Shown here in pieces: positions 24,481 to 37,119 of a stretch of 64,000 nt of DNA; position 1 is the stretch's first letter; each line of letters begins with the position of its first letter. The notes under the pieces are model-generated. The model saw nothing but the letters and a program-made list of their open reading frames with translations, was not told the DNA's origin and made no database searches. This DNA comes from Rhizopus arrhizus (Eukaryota > Mucoromycota > Mucoromycetes > Mucorales > Rhizopodaceae): NCBI GenBank assembly GCA_024220505.1, contig JAKZZE010000022.1:186001-250000 (forward strand). The letters are read 5' to 3'. The position numbers were made by a program, and so were the translations under genes.

Positions 24481-26392
24481 TAAATAACCATTGTTAATTA
24501 ATCAAGGTTCAGAGTTTGATAATGGACATCAATGTACTCATTTATATAAAGAAGGTAAAAGTATTGAATAAGATGTATGAGGACACGCAAATTTTATTAA
24601 GCGGATCACACTACATGTTAGGATATCAATATATTATGCTTGAGTAAATTGGAATAAGAGAATATTATCATTAAGATTTTGCAAGAATTGACTGGAAAGA
24701 CCATACTCTCCCCGAGACTCTTTCTCTGATAAAGCTATTCAAAGTGCCAAATAATATATTTTCTGTTTTCAAGTTCATGTCAAGAGAAACTGTTTCGACT
24801 ATAGATAAGTCATTTAATGTTGAAGATAATCATAATAACTGTGTATATAATAAAGATTAGCTTTTATTTTACAATGGATGTTTATCAAGGAAATAAAGAT
24901 AAAATGATATTCATGTTACGGTTTACACTTGAATAATTTTCTTCAACTGAATGACTGTCATAATTACTTTATATACATACATCATCAAACTTAAAGTCTT
25001 TCTTTTGTTATTTTTGTTGTTTATAATATATCGTGTACTGTTAATGTTTCCAATATTCTCTATCTTTCTTTTTAAACAGAAACCCACAAGTTCTTTATAT
25101 AAATCGTCTCCGACAAGTTGAGCAGGAAGACAGATTTTTAAAAAAATCAAGTTTTTATTTCTTTATGAAATGAGAATTTTAGGTTCTTTCACAATTTTTT
25201 TCGATTGTTTATCACCGAAAAAGATCTATAAAGGAACCGCAGAATGAATGAGCAGATTCGCTAATGCCGTATGAGCTTATAGCAATGGACGGTGTTTGAT
25301 AGTAACTGATTCGATATCATTCAAAAAAAAAAAATTAAAAGAAAATTTTTTTCAGAGTTGTCTCCGATAAATTATAATGTTTAAATCAAATGAGCTTAAC
25401 AAAAATCCCAATTTGCCTTTGCTCTATTACAGAGTACAGTTTTTTCTTCCAATCTTATGACTGATTGATATCATGTCCTCAAGTAATTCTTTCATTCTTT
25501 TCCCTAAAAATATCATATATAGTAGTTTTAAATATTATTTATATATCAATAATGAAAAAAAGAAACCTTTTTTATTGAATACATGAAAGTATATGCGTCA
25601 TAGTTAGTGTAGAAAAAGATTCCCAGCATTTTTATTCTTTTACAATTTAATTGAATTGAAAGTAGAGAGACAATAGGACTTTGAGAAACCATCAAGGGTT
25701 GCGATGCACTGCCAAATACTCAATATACTATGGGTTGTCAGTCTATATACACCAAAATAAAAGAAATCCGTTTTATACATGCTATTAGCAAGATAATTAA
25801 AAAAAACTCCCTTATCTTGTGCATTTGCTGTTAATCTAATTCAATCTTTCACAGCAATTAAGATGCATTTTTTGGGTATAAAGTTACAGTTATAGATTAT
25901 ATAAAAGGAGAGGAACAGCAGTAAAGAACTGGCTAATTAGTTCTGACTTGTGAGTTTACTTAAGTTATTAGCATATAACTGGTTTACATGTAAATTAATG
26001 CGCTTTCAACATCTTAGTATTATTAACAAATATACAGAATAGAAAGACTTACAAATAAGCTGCTGCTACTGCATCTGTAATAAAATCAACCGAAGACAGT
26101 GTTCCATGATTCCTATATAAAAACTTTACACCTTTTTTATACTAAGAGTATCAGTGGTAGCTGTCCCGCAGTTTATTCTTATTCTTTGCTTTATGTTAAC
26201 CCTTCTCTTTTTTGGTTTCATGCTGCCTGTTTAATTTAGTAGTCCGAAACCCGGACCGGAAACATACACCTTCATACAAGTGTAAGTAATGTAAATGAGA
26301 GGACAAGGCAGAAAAATTAGTGAGAAGGAAAAAGAGATAGGCATCTGGGTGAACCATCTGACCCTTCTCTTTTCGTATACACTCGTAGCGCG
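24481..26392. other. 1.9-kb gene-free region
   Basis: AT-rich sequence with short ORFs only (for example minus 24923-25150, 75 codons, no recognised motif). It includes the 5' flank of the eL38 gene, with C/T-rich stretches near 26190-26220. Confidence 0.4.
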
Positions 26393-26774
26393 ATGGTAAA
26401 ATAACGGATGCATTCAGCCTAGTATGGATGACTAATATCATATATGTTTAGCCTAAGCAGATCAAGGATATCAAGGAATTTCTCGAAATTGCCCGCAGAA
26501 AGGACGCCAAATGTAAATATTGAAAGTTATAACTGAATTTATTCATACACACACTTACATGCAATTATATATAAAGCCGCTCGCATTAAGAAGAACCCTG
26601 ATTCTATCAAGTTTAAGGTTAGATGTTCTCGCTACCTTTATACTCTTGTTGTTAAGGACAAGTCTAAGGCTAACAAGCTTAAGCAATCTCTTCCTCCTGG
26701 TAAGAACATGAAAAAAAAAAGTCAAGATCTAAATACTTATCTATTATATAGCTCTCGTTGTCAACGAGATCTAA
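26393..26774 (+). CDS. RPL38: 60S ribosomal protein eL38, 69 aa, 4 exons
   Basis: Structural protein of the large ribosomal subunit. Exons: 26393-26395 (the ATG alone), 26452-26512, 26577-26699 and 26752-26774 (210 nt in total). The protein runs [20 protein letters not shown], continues with the SARIKKNP and [16 protein letters not shown] blocks, and ends SLPPALVVNEI, matching eL38 along its full usual length (69-70 aa). The first exon was deduced because acceptor 26451 gives the expected PKQIKD and the only upstream codon that splices to it in phase is ATG followed by GTAAAA. The first intron has a GACTAAT branch site. Short first exons are common in fungal ribosomal protein genes. Overlapping minus-strand ORFs are shadows. 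Confidence 0.92.
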
Positions 26775-28070
26775 GTAGTCCCAACTATACATACGGACGC
26801 CACTTTTTTTTCAATAAAGTAGCTCAATAATCACAAAAAAAGCCTATAGTAGAAATTGCGTGGAAAGAAAAGGATAGTTTATTTATTTCGATTTCTGATA
26901 CCAACATCAGTGATCTTGCGTTCATGAGTGCATCGAGAGGGGGGGGGGAGAGATACAGTAATTTTTTTTGCATGTGTATGTGTCTGTGTTCAGCATGTAT
27001 AAAATCGAATGTTATTTTTTAAATCAATTCTATGGGGTCTCTAATCATGATAAATCTACAAAAAAAAGCCCCCATTCTTGATGTATATTCAAACCTTTTA
27101 CATTCCATAGTAATCAAGAGTCGTATACTTAATGACCATTGCTTATTAATCTTTGTTACATTCAAGATATTTTTCATACATTTCACAATAACTGAAAAAG
27201 ATAAAGATATTGCCTTATGTAAATATATTTCTGTCACGAATATATGGTATTTTATTTTATTATAATCAAAATGGCTACAATTCTATTGATCCCAAGTTGA
27301 TACTATTACTTGTGTTTGATCATTTTGGGCGTAACGTAACATTGTGCTCTTATTAAAATTTGTGGGGTTACATTGCGGTCAATCTTATTCTTATTTATCC
27401 TCATAGGAAAATATGATAACTTATAAATATATATATATAATTTGGTGAGGAAAGTAAAGGTATACTTGATATCTTGTTACTGCACTCCTTCCTTCCTTTA
27501 GCCTTCTCTCCTTCAATCATTCGCATCAAATCGGTGTTTGAAAGCTTTTAAACCAACTAATTTGAAAACTCTTAATTTTTAAATGGAAAGTAGGTTTGTG
27601 TTATTATACTGACAGTTATTAAAGAGAAAGAAAAAAAAGAAAAAGAAAAGAAAAGATGAGGTAATGACAAGGATGGTAGACTTATTTTATGTAAAGTGCA
27701 TTTGACTGTGTCCAATGAAAATCATTAGACCTCAACTAAGCCTGGTAAATTAATAAAAGGACAGAAATTATTTTAGAATTTTTATATTCCTGATGGATTA
27801 AACCCAATTTAGGAATTGTTGTTTGTCTCAAAGGAATTAAATGTATATAAATTGAATGTTATGAAGCATACAACAAATATTCAGTAGGCAAAAAAAATAA
27901 AAATAAAAACTTTTTTCCTTTATTTACTTATTGATTGGTGCTTGCGCTAGATGAATAATAAGGTACCTGAGTGGGTGATAAGCGCATACAATTGTAACCC
28001 CGATTTCATCTAAAGTGAGACCCAAAAAAGTTTTTTTTTTATTATCTTCTTTTCTTTCACTATTTTCAAT
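26775..28070. other. 1.3-kb gene-free region
   Basis: AT-rich spacer with a G10 tract (26939-26948) and an (AT)n stretch near 27428-27440. ORFs here (27019-27265, both strands) overlap each other and lack motifs. The last about 150 bp form the pyrimidine-rich 5' flank of the desaturase gene. Confidence 0.4.
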
Positions 28071-29662
28071 ATGAGTACATCAGGTGATGAAAATTCTACA
28101 TATTCCTTTTTACTTGTGTGACACTAACAAATATTGACAGATCGTCAATCAGTTTTCACATTAAAAGAGTTGGAACTGATTAATCAAAAACATCGAGATG
28201 GTGATAAAAGTGCGATGAAGTTCATTATCATTGATCGTAAGGTGTACGATGTGACTGAATTCTTGGAAGATCATCCTGGCGGTGCACAAGTATTACTGAC
28301 ACACGTTGGAAAAGATGCATCTGGTAAATTATAGTAGACATCTAAATAAGAAATATTAACATTTTTTTGTTAGATGTATTTCATGCCATGCATCCCGAGT
28401 CAGCATATGAAATCTTGAACAATTATTTTGTAGGAGATGTAAAAGATGCACATGTAAAGGAGACCCCTTCTGCTCAATTTGCTTCAGAAATGCGTCAACT
28501 TCGGGATCAATTGAAAAAAGAAGGTTATTTTCATTCTAGTAAAGCTTATTATGTTTACAAGGTCCTCTCTACTCTTGCTCTTTGTGCAGCTGGTCTTACT
28601 CTTTTGTATGCTTATGGACATACATCTACTTTAGCTGTTGTTGCATCTGCTATTATTGTTGGTATCTTTTGGCAACAATGTGGTTGGTTGGCTCATGATT
28701 TTGGACATCATCAATGCTTTGAAGATCGCTCTTGGAATGATGTTCTTGTTGTTTTCCTTGGAAACTTTTGTCAAGGTTTTTCATTGTCATGGTAACTCAT
28801 TATTATAAATCATGTTTTTTTATTTATTAATTTTCTTTAAAAAGGTGGAAGAACAAACATAACACACACCACGCTAGTACGAATGTTCATGGACATGATC
28901 CCGATATTGACACTGCTCCTGTCTTATTATGGGATGAATATGCATCTGCAGCTTATTATGCCTCACTGGATGAAGAACCTACAATGATTTCTCGATTCCT
29001 TGCTGAAAGTGTCTTGCCTCATCAAACTCGTTATTACTTCTTTGTTCTCGGCTTTGCTCGTTTATCATGGGCCATCCAATCCTTACTCTACTCATTCAAA
29101 CAAGGTGCTATTAACAAGTCTCATCAACTCAACCTCTTTGAACGCTTTTGTCTTGTTAGTCACTGGACTTTATTCACTTACTGTACACTTGCCTGGTGTA
29201 GCAACGTCTATCACATGATTTTGTTCTTTTTGGTTAGTCAAGCAACTACCGGTTACACATTGGCCCTTGTATTTGCTTTGAATCACAATGGTATGCCTGT
29301 GATTACTGAAGAAAAGGCCGAGTCAATGGAATTTTTCGAAATTCAAGTGATTACAGGTCGTGATGTAACACTCTCTCCTTTAGGTGATTGGTTCATGGGT
29401 GGATTGAACTATCAAATCGAACATCATGTAAATAGAAAAAAAGGAAGCAATTGATACAATGAAATTAATGTTTATTCAATAGGTTTTCCCTAATATGCCT
29501 CGTCATAATTTACCTAAAGTAAAGCCAATGGTCAAGTCACTTTGTAAGAAATATGATATTAATTATCACGATACTGGATTCTTGAAAGGAACATTGGAAG
29601 TACTAAAGACATTAGATATTACTTCCAAGTTGTCTTTGCAATTGAGCAAAAAGTCATTTTAA
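28071..29662 (+). CDS. Front-end (delta-6-type) fatty acid desaturase with fused cytochrome b5, 458 aa
   Basis: ER membrane enzyme inserting a double bond between an existing one and the carboxyl end, as in linoleate to gamma-linolenate. Exons: 28071-28083, 28141-28323, 28374-28791, 28845-29427 and 29483-29662 (1377 nt). The N-terminal cytochrome b5 domain has the haem motif HPGG (49-52). The three histidine boxes are HDFGH (173-177), HNTHH (210-214) and QIEHH (395-399). Gln instead of His in the third box is the hallmark of front-end desaturases. Delta-6 rather than delta-5 or sphingolipid delta-8 activity is inferred from the Mucorales context, where gamma-linolenic acid is characteristic. 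The gene is isolated, with over 1 kb of gene-free DNA on each side. Confidence 0.9.
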
Positions 29663-32600
29663 TCTTTTGATACCATTTTCTTTTAGACGTTTGCATAATA
29701 ATAAATTGTTGGTGATCAAATAATCACTTTTAGTTCAACATTTATTTGTTGTATATTGTTTAATGATAAGAACACCTTGACCATCTCATTCTCTTACTGT
29801 TTGTATTTCTTTATCATTTACAGCTATACTCATTATCTTTTTGTTTTCATTTTGATTTTCATTATCGTCTTTATTCTACATATAATCTCAATGACTATCA
29901 ACTTTTATATCTATTTTTAAATGTTAGGAATTCATTTCATAAACAGACCATCATTATCTAAAGCAGGTAAAATGGGCTATTCTATCTGAGGATAAATACG
30001 TGCTTTGATCAAAAGGGTAATTTGGACAAAGACCTGCTAAAGAAAGAAAGAATGCTTAAACTACTTAATGAGTTACTCGAGATATCAAAGGGGGCTGCAC
30101 AATATTCACTATCTAAATAAATTGGCCTTCTAACGTCAATTTGGTTTTTGGAAAACAAACCATTTGTTTCTATTCCGTGCAGTAAACAAGTTGTCATTAG
30201 ACACAGGATTAGAACGAGGTACATTTTCTAATTAATTTCCTTGCATTGAATGCTAATGTAATTGAAAGATTTGGTCGTTGTGCATTAACAAAAAAAAAGG
30301 TTCTTTTAAATATTATTGGAGTGTATATACGTTGATATGAATAAATCTCAACACTTGAACACGTTTCATAATTGTAGAGTATATTTAATCTCAGTAGCTC
30401 AATCAAAGACAGCTTTCAGTTGGACAAATCAAACTTTCCCTTTTTATTATGACAAACAACAAAACATCAGTGATAACCTTTATTAAATACGAATATCTAA
30501 TTTCATTTTTCATTTTCATTTAATTATATAAAAAACTAAGCCTTGACTTTTTTCGCAAGAAGCCAAGGTAAAACTTGAATGGTTTTTTTCGCAAGAAACC
30601 AAGAAAACTTGATATGATTTTTTTCGCAAGAAACCAAGAAAACTTGATATGATTTTTTTCGCAAGAAATCAAGAAAACTTGTGTTTTTTTCGCAAGAAAC
30701 ATGTAAACATGAAAACTTGAGGGATAAGGAAAAAAAAAAAAAGTGAAAATAGGACGCATATTTATACCTTTTTTCGAAGCCTGTGACTATGGAATTTCTT
30801 CATTCTCAGCATTGAAAAATGAAAGAATCATATGTCATTCCAATATTATGAGTGGATAAAACCGGATGTATCGTTTTGTTATGATGCTCAGCCAAGAAAT
30901 AAAAGATTGTAAATAGGTTTCAACCATGTTTACTGTATAACTACGAGCTAGCGTATTGACATAGATTTCAATAAAATAAATTCTTCAAGCTTCTTTCAAT
31001 CTTTATAGACATTTATTCTTTGTTCTTTTTTTTTCTTACGTTGACCTCTTTTTTATATCTCTTTCATTTTACTCCAAAAATATCTGAAAGGCGTTTAAAC
31101 AAATCGCAAAGCATTACCATTTCAGGAGTTCCGGTACCTTTTTAAACTCAAAAAATGATTAAAGGAGCATATTTTAACAAAATCCTATGATTCAAACAAT
31201 AAGCAAAGCATGAACCATCTTGTCTTGAATTTTTATCTCACTTTATTGAATAAATTGCATTTTCTTTTACTTTTTTTTACATCAAAGAAGCTTTAATCAA
31301 GTAATAATAAAGATTAGCGTTATTTTAATAAAAAAATTTCTTGCATAACAAGAAAGTAAACAAGACAGGGTATGGTTTTAAAAAAAAGTTTGTTTACTAA
31401 AAGAAAAATTTATATAAAAAGAAATGAGCATTTTTAAAAAATCCTATAACTTTTTTCCTTGAAAGTAATAGCGATACTCTACAAATCAATTCATTTTGAA
31501 TAAAGGTTAGATATGAAGAGATAATGAACCATGTAACACAAATAAGTTTTTTTTCATGCAAGAAAAGAAATTCAGCTACAGTCCTTATGTTAAAAATCGA
31601 GTTCACATTCCACTTATTCACCCTTCATCTTTTACAATCAAATAAGTACTGCAATTATAGATCATCTAGTCTTTATCATATAGCTTTCAGGCACAAAACT
31701 GGCTGTGTATGTAGCGATGGGAACTTTTACTGAGTTAATATTTGCGGAATTAATTAAACGGTATTTTAGTAAAAATAAAATAATTGGTGCATCATATTTT
31801 GTTTATGTTTGACGGTTCGTTTTAGTATTTGTGTGAAAAAAGGATTAAACAATACAGGATGTGAACAACATGTTCATTTTATTATCATCTTTATTTTGGA
31901 TTTTATTTATAAACAAGTAAAAAGTTGATCTATTTCATATTTATATGCATGAGAGTAAAAGTGACAAAAGGAAGAAAAAAAAAAAAAAAAAAAAAAAGGA
32001 TTCCAAGTGAGTAAATATACATAACCAATGAAATGGAAGATTAAGAATGTAAATATAGCTTCTATTAGCATATTTTCTATTAAAGTGAATTGACAAACGC
32101 GGTCTTTGTTAGGAATGGATATCGGTCTATAGCTCTTACCATCTAAGCATTAATCAACGACAACACTTAATATAACTTGTCTTTAGTCTAACTCTTTTTG
32201 CATTTCTGCTATACTCAAGCTTAGAGTGAATAATCACAATTGAAATTTGTAATTAGTCTTTATCAAGTTAACAAAGTCTGTTTGTGCTAATGCTTTTATG
32301 GAATTTGGACAATAGCTTTAAGACAATGGTTCGGTATCTTTGTATCTTTTGTTCATTTTATTTCGTATTTTTAAAAGTGTGAACAATGAAAATTTCCTAA
32401 AAAAAAAGAAACAGACAGACAAAGAAATCTATAAGATGCTTTTCTTTATTATTACACTGAAATAGGAAAGACTTGGTCATTGTACTTTTTCATTATATGT
32501 CCATACAAATATCTAATTTACTAAAGAAAAATGCTGTAGTATGCAAAGGTAAAGAACGAAGACTTTTTGTTTCCAAATTCAACAACTTAAACAAGCATAC

Positions 32601-33640
32601 TGTTCTAAAAGGTACACCTTATCCAGTTGAAATCTGTGGAGAGCTCGTTGAGTTGGAGTGAGACTATCTACTCATCACAAAATAATTTGAGTTCTGGATT
32701 TTGTTATGACAGAGTTGAACGACTTATAGAAAATTATGTTTAAAGAAGGGATTGGGGTAATATGTACCATCCATCCAATGCTTAGTTATAAATTTATTTT
32801 GTTTTTAAATGAAACATTCTTCTACCAGACAAAAAAAAACCTATTAAACTGACACCAACTGTTTACGGTCGTGAAAGCTTATCTGACAGTGAATTTTTTT
32901 ATTGATGAAAGCTTTATTAAAATTCATCAGAGAATATAAGGATTAAGAGTAGTGCAAGTGTATGAAACAGTGAGCTAAAAAGATACGAAAGATATTAGTA
33001 TAGAGGATCGTAAGCAGGTAATTTCAATGGTTTCTTCTTGATTTGGTTGGTGATCATCTCATCCAAGCCAATATCTTACAGTCAAGGAGTAATACTGTAT
33101 TTTTCAAATTTTCGTGAGAAATAAAGAGAAAAATGATAAAGTAATTTGGAAACGAAATAGTAACATTATGAGAATGATTGATATGGAAAAAATTGAGGTA
33201 GTTTGAGATAGAACAAGCAGTGAAAACAAAGAAGAGAGACCAAAAGATATATACATAAAATGAACATTAGTAAAAGATCATAATAGAAAATATTGCATAC
33301 AATTTACTCGCTAGGTAAGGGATGTTCAGTTTCTTATAAAGATAACTAGGAGTAGCAGTCTTTTGGGAAACATTTTCTTGAATAGGCTGCTTTTTATTTA
33401 TTTCCTCTTGTATCGCATGAAGCCATTTAAGATAGTGATGCGAGCTTGCATAAGTATTTGCTTCAGTTAGTCTTTAGAGCTGGGAGTGCCATACTCTTTC
33501 CAATGTAAAACTGTATCTTTGACAATTTCTTGTTAGCATCGTTATTCTCAACAGAAGAATGTCATTTAAAAGTAGAAGGTATTGACTTCTTTTGGTTGAT
33601 ATGATGAGCAAGAGATTTTCTTTGTGTTACTGTTAAACTA
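29663..33640. other. 4-kb gene-free region with minisatellite
   Basis: AT-rich DNA downstream of the desaturase. It holds the tandem repeat at 30546-30720, an A-tract (about 31976-31997) and scattered short ORFs (for example plus 32473-32661) without recognised motifs or coherent splice extensions. Confidence 0.4.
30546..30720. repeat. Minisatellite, five copies of a unit of about 35 bp
   Basis: The core CGCAAGAA preceded by a T-run recurs at 30554, 30590, 30625, 30660 and 30691 (spacing 36, 35, 35, 31). Copies 2 and 3 are nearly identical (TTTTTTTCGCAAGAAACC then AAGAAAACTTGATATGA); the outer copies diverge. On the minus strand it gives a spurious ORF with repeated FLRKK. No gene lies within 800 bp. 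Confidence 0.85.
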
Positions 33641-34529
33641 TCAACTACAGGAAAGATTATGACCAGGTTTAGTGAAAAGGCCAAAAAAAGTAGAGGATAG
33701 TTCTTTTTTCAAAATTACTTGAAAGGTTGTTATGCACCAAAGTTTCATATTGCTTTGACATACATGAAACAGTTGCTTGGTTTCTTTACTTTTGAACTCA
33801 TACAGGTTAATCCGTTCAGATAAAGTAGTTCTTGTCATCTTTATCAACTTTCTTTTCTTGTCCATTAAAAAATACTGAGAAAAGTTGATAAAACAAGTTG
33901 TAATAGCAATGGGAAATTTCTTGTTTTTTACTTGATTGTTTTTTACTTGATCAAAGTAAAAGTAGCTTGCAAGCATAGAACCATCATAGACGACCTGAGC
34001 TATATGAGATGCCAGCTTTTGGATTTCCAGAATCATATTAGCATCCTTGCAAGTGATGTTTAAATTTTTCTTGATAACCGAAGTCTGTCAATTTTTGGCA
34101 TGCTTCTGCCTTGCTTTTGATATGATAGGGACATTTGGGGCTGGAAGGCCTTGCATAATCAATTCCACTACAAGTAGGACATTTCATAAACTTTGTAGAT
34201 GATCACTGGAGTTCTTTTTTTTCTCTTTTGACAATCCTAAGAGCTACTTGTTTGTCCTTCTTCATCTGAACAGCTTTAGAGGTCCTTTTTTTTAGTGGTC
34301 ATTAGAAACGTTACCAGTAGATGCAGTACTATTAGTTGCAGAAGTAGCAGCAAATGTAGAAGGGATAGTAGCATACAAGTCTTTATCATCGTTATCATCT
34401 ATGGTTTATTGTAATATTAGTATGATTCAATACGATAGTTAACAAATATGTGAAGACCTTGTTCTTCTTTAGACGTTTCAGATGTATGTGGAGCCTCTTC
34501 CTTATTCAAAGAAGGATCAACAACAGGGG
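33641..34529 (-). pseudogene. Decayed repeat-family gene with a CxxC...CPxH zinc-knuckle-like motif
   Basis: Coherent minus-strand coding pieces separated by frame breaks. Starting at about 34529, TPVVDPSLNKEEAPHTSET continues to a short intron (34433-34399, with TACTAAT), then DNDDKDLYATIPSTF and a stop. In a shifted frame follow the basic KAVQMKKDKQVALRIVKREK, a TGA, then CPTCSGIDYARPSSPKCPYH (a Cys/His knuckle-like motif) and KAEACQKLTDFGYQEKFKHH. A further frameshift near 34050 leads into 34036-33641 (MILEIQKLASHIAQVV...), which includes a small in-frame duplication (DQVKN NQVKN). Short Cys/His knuckles of this kind occur in repeated, probably transposon-linked proteins in Mucorales; that link is my inference. 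It is not functional as it stands. Confidence 0.45.
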
Positions 34530-34765
34530 TTTTATTTTTTTTTTAAAAAAGTGAGATATGGTGTTAAAAGACAATGTTTTAATGACAACGATACTTTGAC
34601 TCTTCAAATTGTAAAATCCTGTTTGCAAATTACTCTAGCAGACCGTCAGGGATGGATAAGTCATCCAATTCATTCTTTGGAAAAAAAAAAGCCTTTAATG
34701 TTTCTAAAATAATTATTACGTTTTCTTGATTAACCCAATATGATTTTTCTCATTTTAGAAGTTCT

Positions 34766-34796
<31 letters not shown>

Positions 34797-35863
34797 CATT
34801 CTTGATCCTAAAGGATGCTGCTTTATCCCCTTACACTCCTTTTTGATATGACTTGGGAGATTATGTAGTATTAAAGACACCGCGTGCTCATTTAATATGA
34901 ACAAAAAGATTTAATCATAATATTCTAGGACAACAAATCGTTTTAAATGGTAGTATTTTGAATCAGCTTCATTTCATCTTTAATTATTCAATAGATCACA
35001 TTGTATAAGCACACCATCAATTTACTGAAAATTAGTGCTGTCTAAGCTGACTATGATCGCCTTTGATAACCATTACAAGGTTCATATGATTGCAAACCTT
35101 GAACTTGTTGAACAATTTACAAATTACAATAAGATGCACTATAATACTTATCGGATACCCCTCTAGTTATCGTCATACAAACGAGGAAAAAAAGGTACTG
35201 CAGTCTCTTGGTAATAGTTAATAAATATGTTGGTATTAGTCAAAAGTTGATTTATGAATAGTCATTTTAAATTCCTTGATGAAAAAGATAGATATTGCTG
35301 AAGACCCATTTTGCTTATCGTCACATTGCTCTTTGTAATACTTGCATGATTTCTTCAAAGCTGACTGTGTGTTGGTACTCACTATTTGATTTGAAATCAT
35401 TACGCTGTTGATGTTTCTTTTTCTTTAAAATTGACATTAAAGATACTAGCCAAAATAACTTTCTTCTCCTGATTCTCTTATGAACCATTCTATGACTTGA
35501 TTTGTTAAATCTACCAACACTTTTTAGGTACTACAAATTGTGCCCACTGATAATCCTCTAAATTTCAATGCCATCAGCCAACATATTTCTCTCCTATAAA
35601 ACATTGTTCTATGCATATTGTCATTTCATACTGAAGTTCTTATTTTATATAAAAAGACATGTGCTTATGAACATAATTTTTTGCTGCAGGAATTAAATTT
35701 GAATAACACAATTTGCACGTATTTATAACTAAACAACAAACGTAAAAGAAATTGTATTTTTTTTTTCAGTCTGAGATTCAACTCTTTGCCATCGATATGA
35801 AGTATCCCACAAAAAGAGAGCCTAATTTAGTTCCTTTTCTTTTACTTTTCTGCTTAAAAAAAA
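34530..35863. other. Gene-free region with possible coding debris
   Basis: Contains a long T-tract (34769-34796). Two stretches have protein-like translations broken by stops: about 35043-35165 (SKLTMIAFDNHYKVHMIANL, continuing ELVEQFTNYNKMHY) and about 35529-35600 (VLQIVPTDNPLNFNAISQHI). I cannot assign either to a family. Confidence 0.3.
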
Positions 35864-36918
35864 ATGCCTTCGGAATCATTTAAAATGCGTAAGAAATAAA
35901 TGAAATTTGCTTGATATGTTGATTCTTATAGATAATACAAAGATATACCTGACGTGATTGCTCACAGAGGATTCTCTGCTGAAAACCCTGAAAATACGTT
36001 GATATCTTATGAAAATGCTATTAAAGCAGGTACAACAGCACTTGAAATGGGTAAGTACCAATTTAAGCTGATGACAACAAAAATTAAAATTGTTGCTAGA
36101 TATTCGATTAAGTAAAGATAATGAAATTGTGATGATGCATGATACAACATTAAACAGGACAACCACTGGTCTTGGTCAAGTACGTGATCATGATTGGCAC
36201 GGTGATATTGACCAACTGCTAACAAAAGCCGAACCACGTCAAGCTATACCCAGATTAAATGATGTTCTTGACTTGATTACTCAACCTCACATTTCAAAAA
36301 GTCTTTATTCTATTATTGATATTAAGGTACAAGGATAAATTATTGATGAAACATATTAACATTTCAATAAAGTATGATAATCCGATTGAAATATTGGATT
36401 ATTTACAAAATCTATTAGAAAATTACAGTAAGAAGCATCCTGACCTTATTCATCGCTTGATTATTGGTATTTGGAATGTTGAATTTATGAAGAAAGCCAA
36501 GGAATTATTCCCTCAATACAAGTTATGTTTCATCGGTCTTTCACTCTCAGCCGCACGTAGCCACTTTTTAGATACCGTCGACTGTCTCAGTTTACCCTTC
36601 GCAGCCCTAGTAGATCAAGATGGCCAATCATTTATTGAAGAAGTTCACATGCGCAAGAAACAAGTGTTTACTTGGACGATTAATGATCCATTACAAATGA
36701 AGAGTTGTGTGCTGTTGCAAGTGGATGGTGTGATTGGTGATAGTGTCACTAGCTTGCTTGAACATGTACAACATAAACCCAGGTCGTTAAAGGACACTGA
36801 AGAGTATTTGTCATTTGTTGAATCGGACACTTATCTTCAATCAAAGAGAACAAGACTCTATTTTTATTTGATTAAAAAGACAATGTCTTTGGCTAGTTGG
36901 AAATTAGTTGGTGTTTAA
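35864..36918 (+). CDS. Glycerophosphodiester phosphodiesterase-family protein (Pgc1-like), 301 aa
   Basis: Predicted lipid or glycerophosphodiester hydrolase. Exons: 35864-35888, 35943-36050, 36100-36326 and 36373-36918 (906 nt). The GDPD signature is complete: AHRGFSAENPENT (catalytic His, Arg, Glu), ALEMDIRLSKDNEIVMMHD (metal-binding E, D and catalytic H), then LNRTTTGLG. The barrel ends with QVFTWTINDPLQMKSCVLLQ and DGVIGD, the usual last GDPD strand. Length and motif spacing resemble yeast Pgc1, a phosphatidylglycerol phospholipase C, so membrane-lipid turnover is the best guess. There is no signal peptide; the C-terminal segment (LYFYLIKKTMSLASWKLVGV) is moderately hydrophobic and may contact a membrane. 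SHO1 follows 201 bp downstream on the same strand. Confidence 0.85.
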
Positions 36919-37119
36919 ATAAATAACAAACTATTTGATATTCATGTATTAGTTGACAGTAAGATGTTTAAGAGTTTCATCCTTATTACAATTGTAGGAA
37001 AAGAGAATAAACTATAATTTTTTTTTTGTTTAAATTATGAAATTCCCCAAGAGAAGAAAAGGTAAGAGTTGTCCCACCCCTTTTTTTTTCATTTCTTTTT
37101 TTATTAATCATACCAAACA

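Noticed and set aside
30520..30759. Minus-strand ORF with repeated FLRKK
   Set aside because: It is the translation of the minisatellite, not a protein repeat gene.
37036..37061. ATG at 37036 with a following GTAAGA donor as a possible first exon of SHO1
   Set aside because: It cannot be joined in phase to TM1 as simply as the ATG at 37120, which gives [10 protein letters not shown] directly into TM1.
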